DNA of 64,000 nt, taken from positions 23,174-87,173 of the forward strand of contig JAYRYA010000018.1 in the NCBI GenBank assembly GCA_041917255.1. Direction: 5' to 3'. Shown here one piece after another: positions 63,460 through 64,000 of this stretch. Source of the DNA: Zoogloea sp041917255 (lineage in GTDB: Bacteria > Pseudomonadota > Gammaproteobacteria > Burkholderiales > Rhodocyclaceae). The notes beneath the pieces are model-generated. The model was not told the origin of the DNA. It saw only the letters and a list, made by a program, of their open reading frames with translations, and did not search any database. The position numbers and the translations under genes were made by a program. Every line of letters starts with the position of its first letter. The first letter of the stretch is position 1.

Positions 63460-64000
63460 TCAGCTGCGGCTGTCGTAGTTCTTCTCGACCCATTCGCGGT
63501 AGGCGCCGCTTTGAACGTGGGCGACCCATTCCTGGTTGGCGAGATACCACTCGACGGTCTTGCGGATGCCGGTCTCGAAGGTTTCGGCGGGGCGCCAGCC
63601 AAGCTCGCGTTCGATCTTGCGGGCGTCGATGGCGTAGCGGCGGTCGTGGCCGGGGCGGTCGGTGACGTAGGTGATGAGGCGGGCGTAGCTGCCGGCGGCG
63701 TCGGGCTTGAGTTCGTCGAGGAGCGCGCACAGGGTGTGGACGATCTCGATGTTGGGCTTCTCGTTCCAGCCGCCCACGTTGTAGACCTCACCCGGCTTGC
63801 CGGTTTCGAGGATGGCGCGGATGGCGCTGCAGTGGTCGGTGACGTACAGCCAGTCGCGGATCTGCTGGCCGTCGCCATACACGGGCAGCGGCTTGCCGGC
63901 CAGCGCGTTGGCGATCATCAGCGGGATGAGCTTTTCCGGGAAGTGGTAGGGGCCGTAGTTGTTGGAGCAGTTGCTGGTGGTGACCGGCAGGCCGTAGGTG
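63460..64000 (-). CDS. rfbB: dTDP-glucose 4,6-dehydratase, C-terminal part (runs off window)
   Basis: RfbB makes dTDP-4-keto-6-deoxyglucose. The last 180 residues are present, open to base 64000. They contain TTSNCSNNYGPYHFPEKLIPL (substrate loop, typical of RfbB), GDGQQIRDWLYVTDHC, and YNVGGWNEKPNIEIV with DRPGHDRRYAIDARKIERELGWRP. The last pattern is diagnostic of the family. The ATG at 63918 is internal. The order rfbBDAC is complete for dTDP-L-rhamnose. Confidence 0.96.
   Translation of the reverse strand, partial: TYGLPVTTSNCSNNYGPYHFPEKLIPLMIANALAGKPLPVYGDGQQIRDWLYVTDHCSAIRAILETGKPGEVYNVGGWNEKPNIEIVHTLCALLDELKPDAAGSYARLITYVTDRPGHDRRYAIDARKIERELGWRPAETFETGIRKTVEWYLANQEWVAHVQSGAYREWVEKNYDSRS

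Overview
The window is about 64 kb of GC-rich chromosome. Housekeeping gene order (lolB-ispE-tRNA-Gln-prs-rplY-pth; fdx-coaD-rsmD-two M16 peptidases-ftsY), an oxygen-tolerant uptake hydrogenase and a dTDP-rhamnose operon together suggest a betaproteobacterium of the Rhodocyclales (Azoarcus/Thauera-like). That placement is inferred from gene content and order, not from a database search. I see no rRNA, CRISPR array, integrase or transposase; one tRNA is present.

Layout. (1) 1-10743, minus strand: a membrane-bound [NiFe] hydrogenase region. Structural genes hupS-hupL-hupC (10743-7148) are separated from the maturation genes hupD-F-G-H-I-J-K-hypA-B-F (5574 to the left edge, hypF cut) by a plus-strand gene of unknown function (5943-7073). 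(2) 10853-23295: two acyltransferase-like genes, ilvD, a polytopic membrane protein, a chemoreceptor with a c-type heme motif in its sensor domain, then pth, rplY, prs, tRNA-Gln, ispE, lolB and a TPR protein. (3) 23471-31779: mutM and a dynamin-like GTPase, convergent on fdx, coaD, rsmD and an inactive/active pair of M16 peptidases, then divergent ftsY. (4) 31944-41338: five plus-strand genes that all overlap at their stop/start codons. They encode a two-sensor MFS protein, a periplasmic binding protein, a formyltransferase-fold protein, a TIR protein and an nSTAND-type NTPase with 14 WD40 repeats. (5) 41472-59680: a compact 19-gene plus-strand operon for a contractile phage-tail-like injection system (sheath, tube, hub, spike, gp25, J, I, two fibres and several unknowns). 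It has no capsid, packaging, lysis or integration genes. (6) 59806 to the right edge, minus strand: wecB, rfbC, rfbA, rfbD and the end of rfbB.

How parts work together. HupSLC would oxidise H2 at the periplasmic face and pass electrons to quinone through cytochrome b. HypF, HypA, HypB and HupF build and insert the NiFe(CN)2CO centre, HupD trims the large subunit, and HupG-K assist assembly. The rfb genes make dTDP-L-rhamnose for surface polysaccharide.

The most unusual part is regions 4 and 5. A sensory and immune-like cassette (membrane sensor, ligand-binding protein, TIR, STAND NTPase/WD40) lies directly upstream of, and on the same strand as, a complete-looking contractile tail. A promoter-like TTGACA sequence overlaps the stop codon that separates them. 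Whether the two halves form one system is inference and can be tested by gene-neighbourhood conservation.
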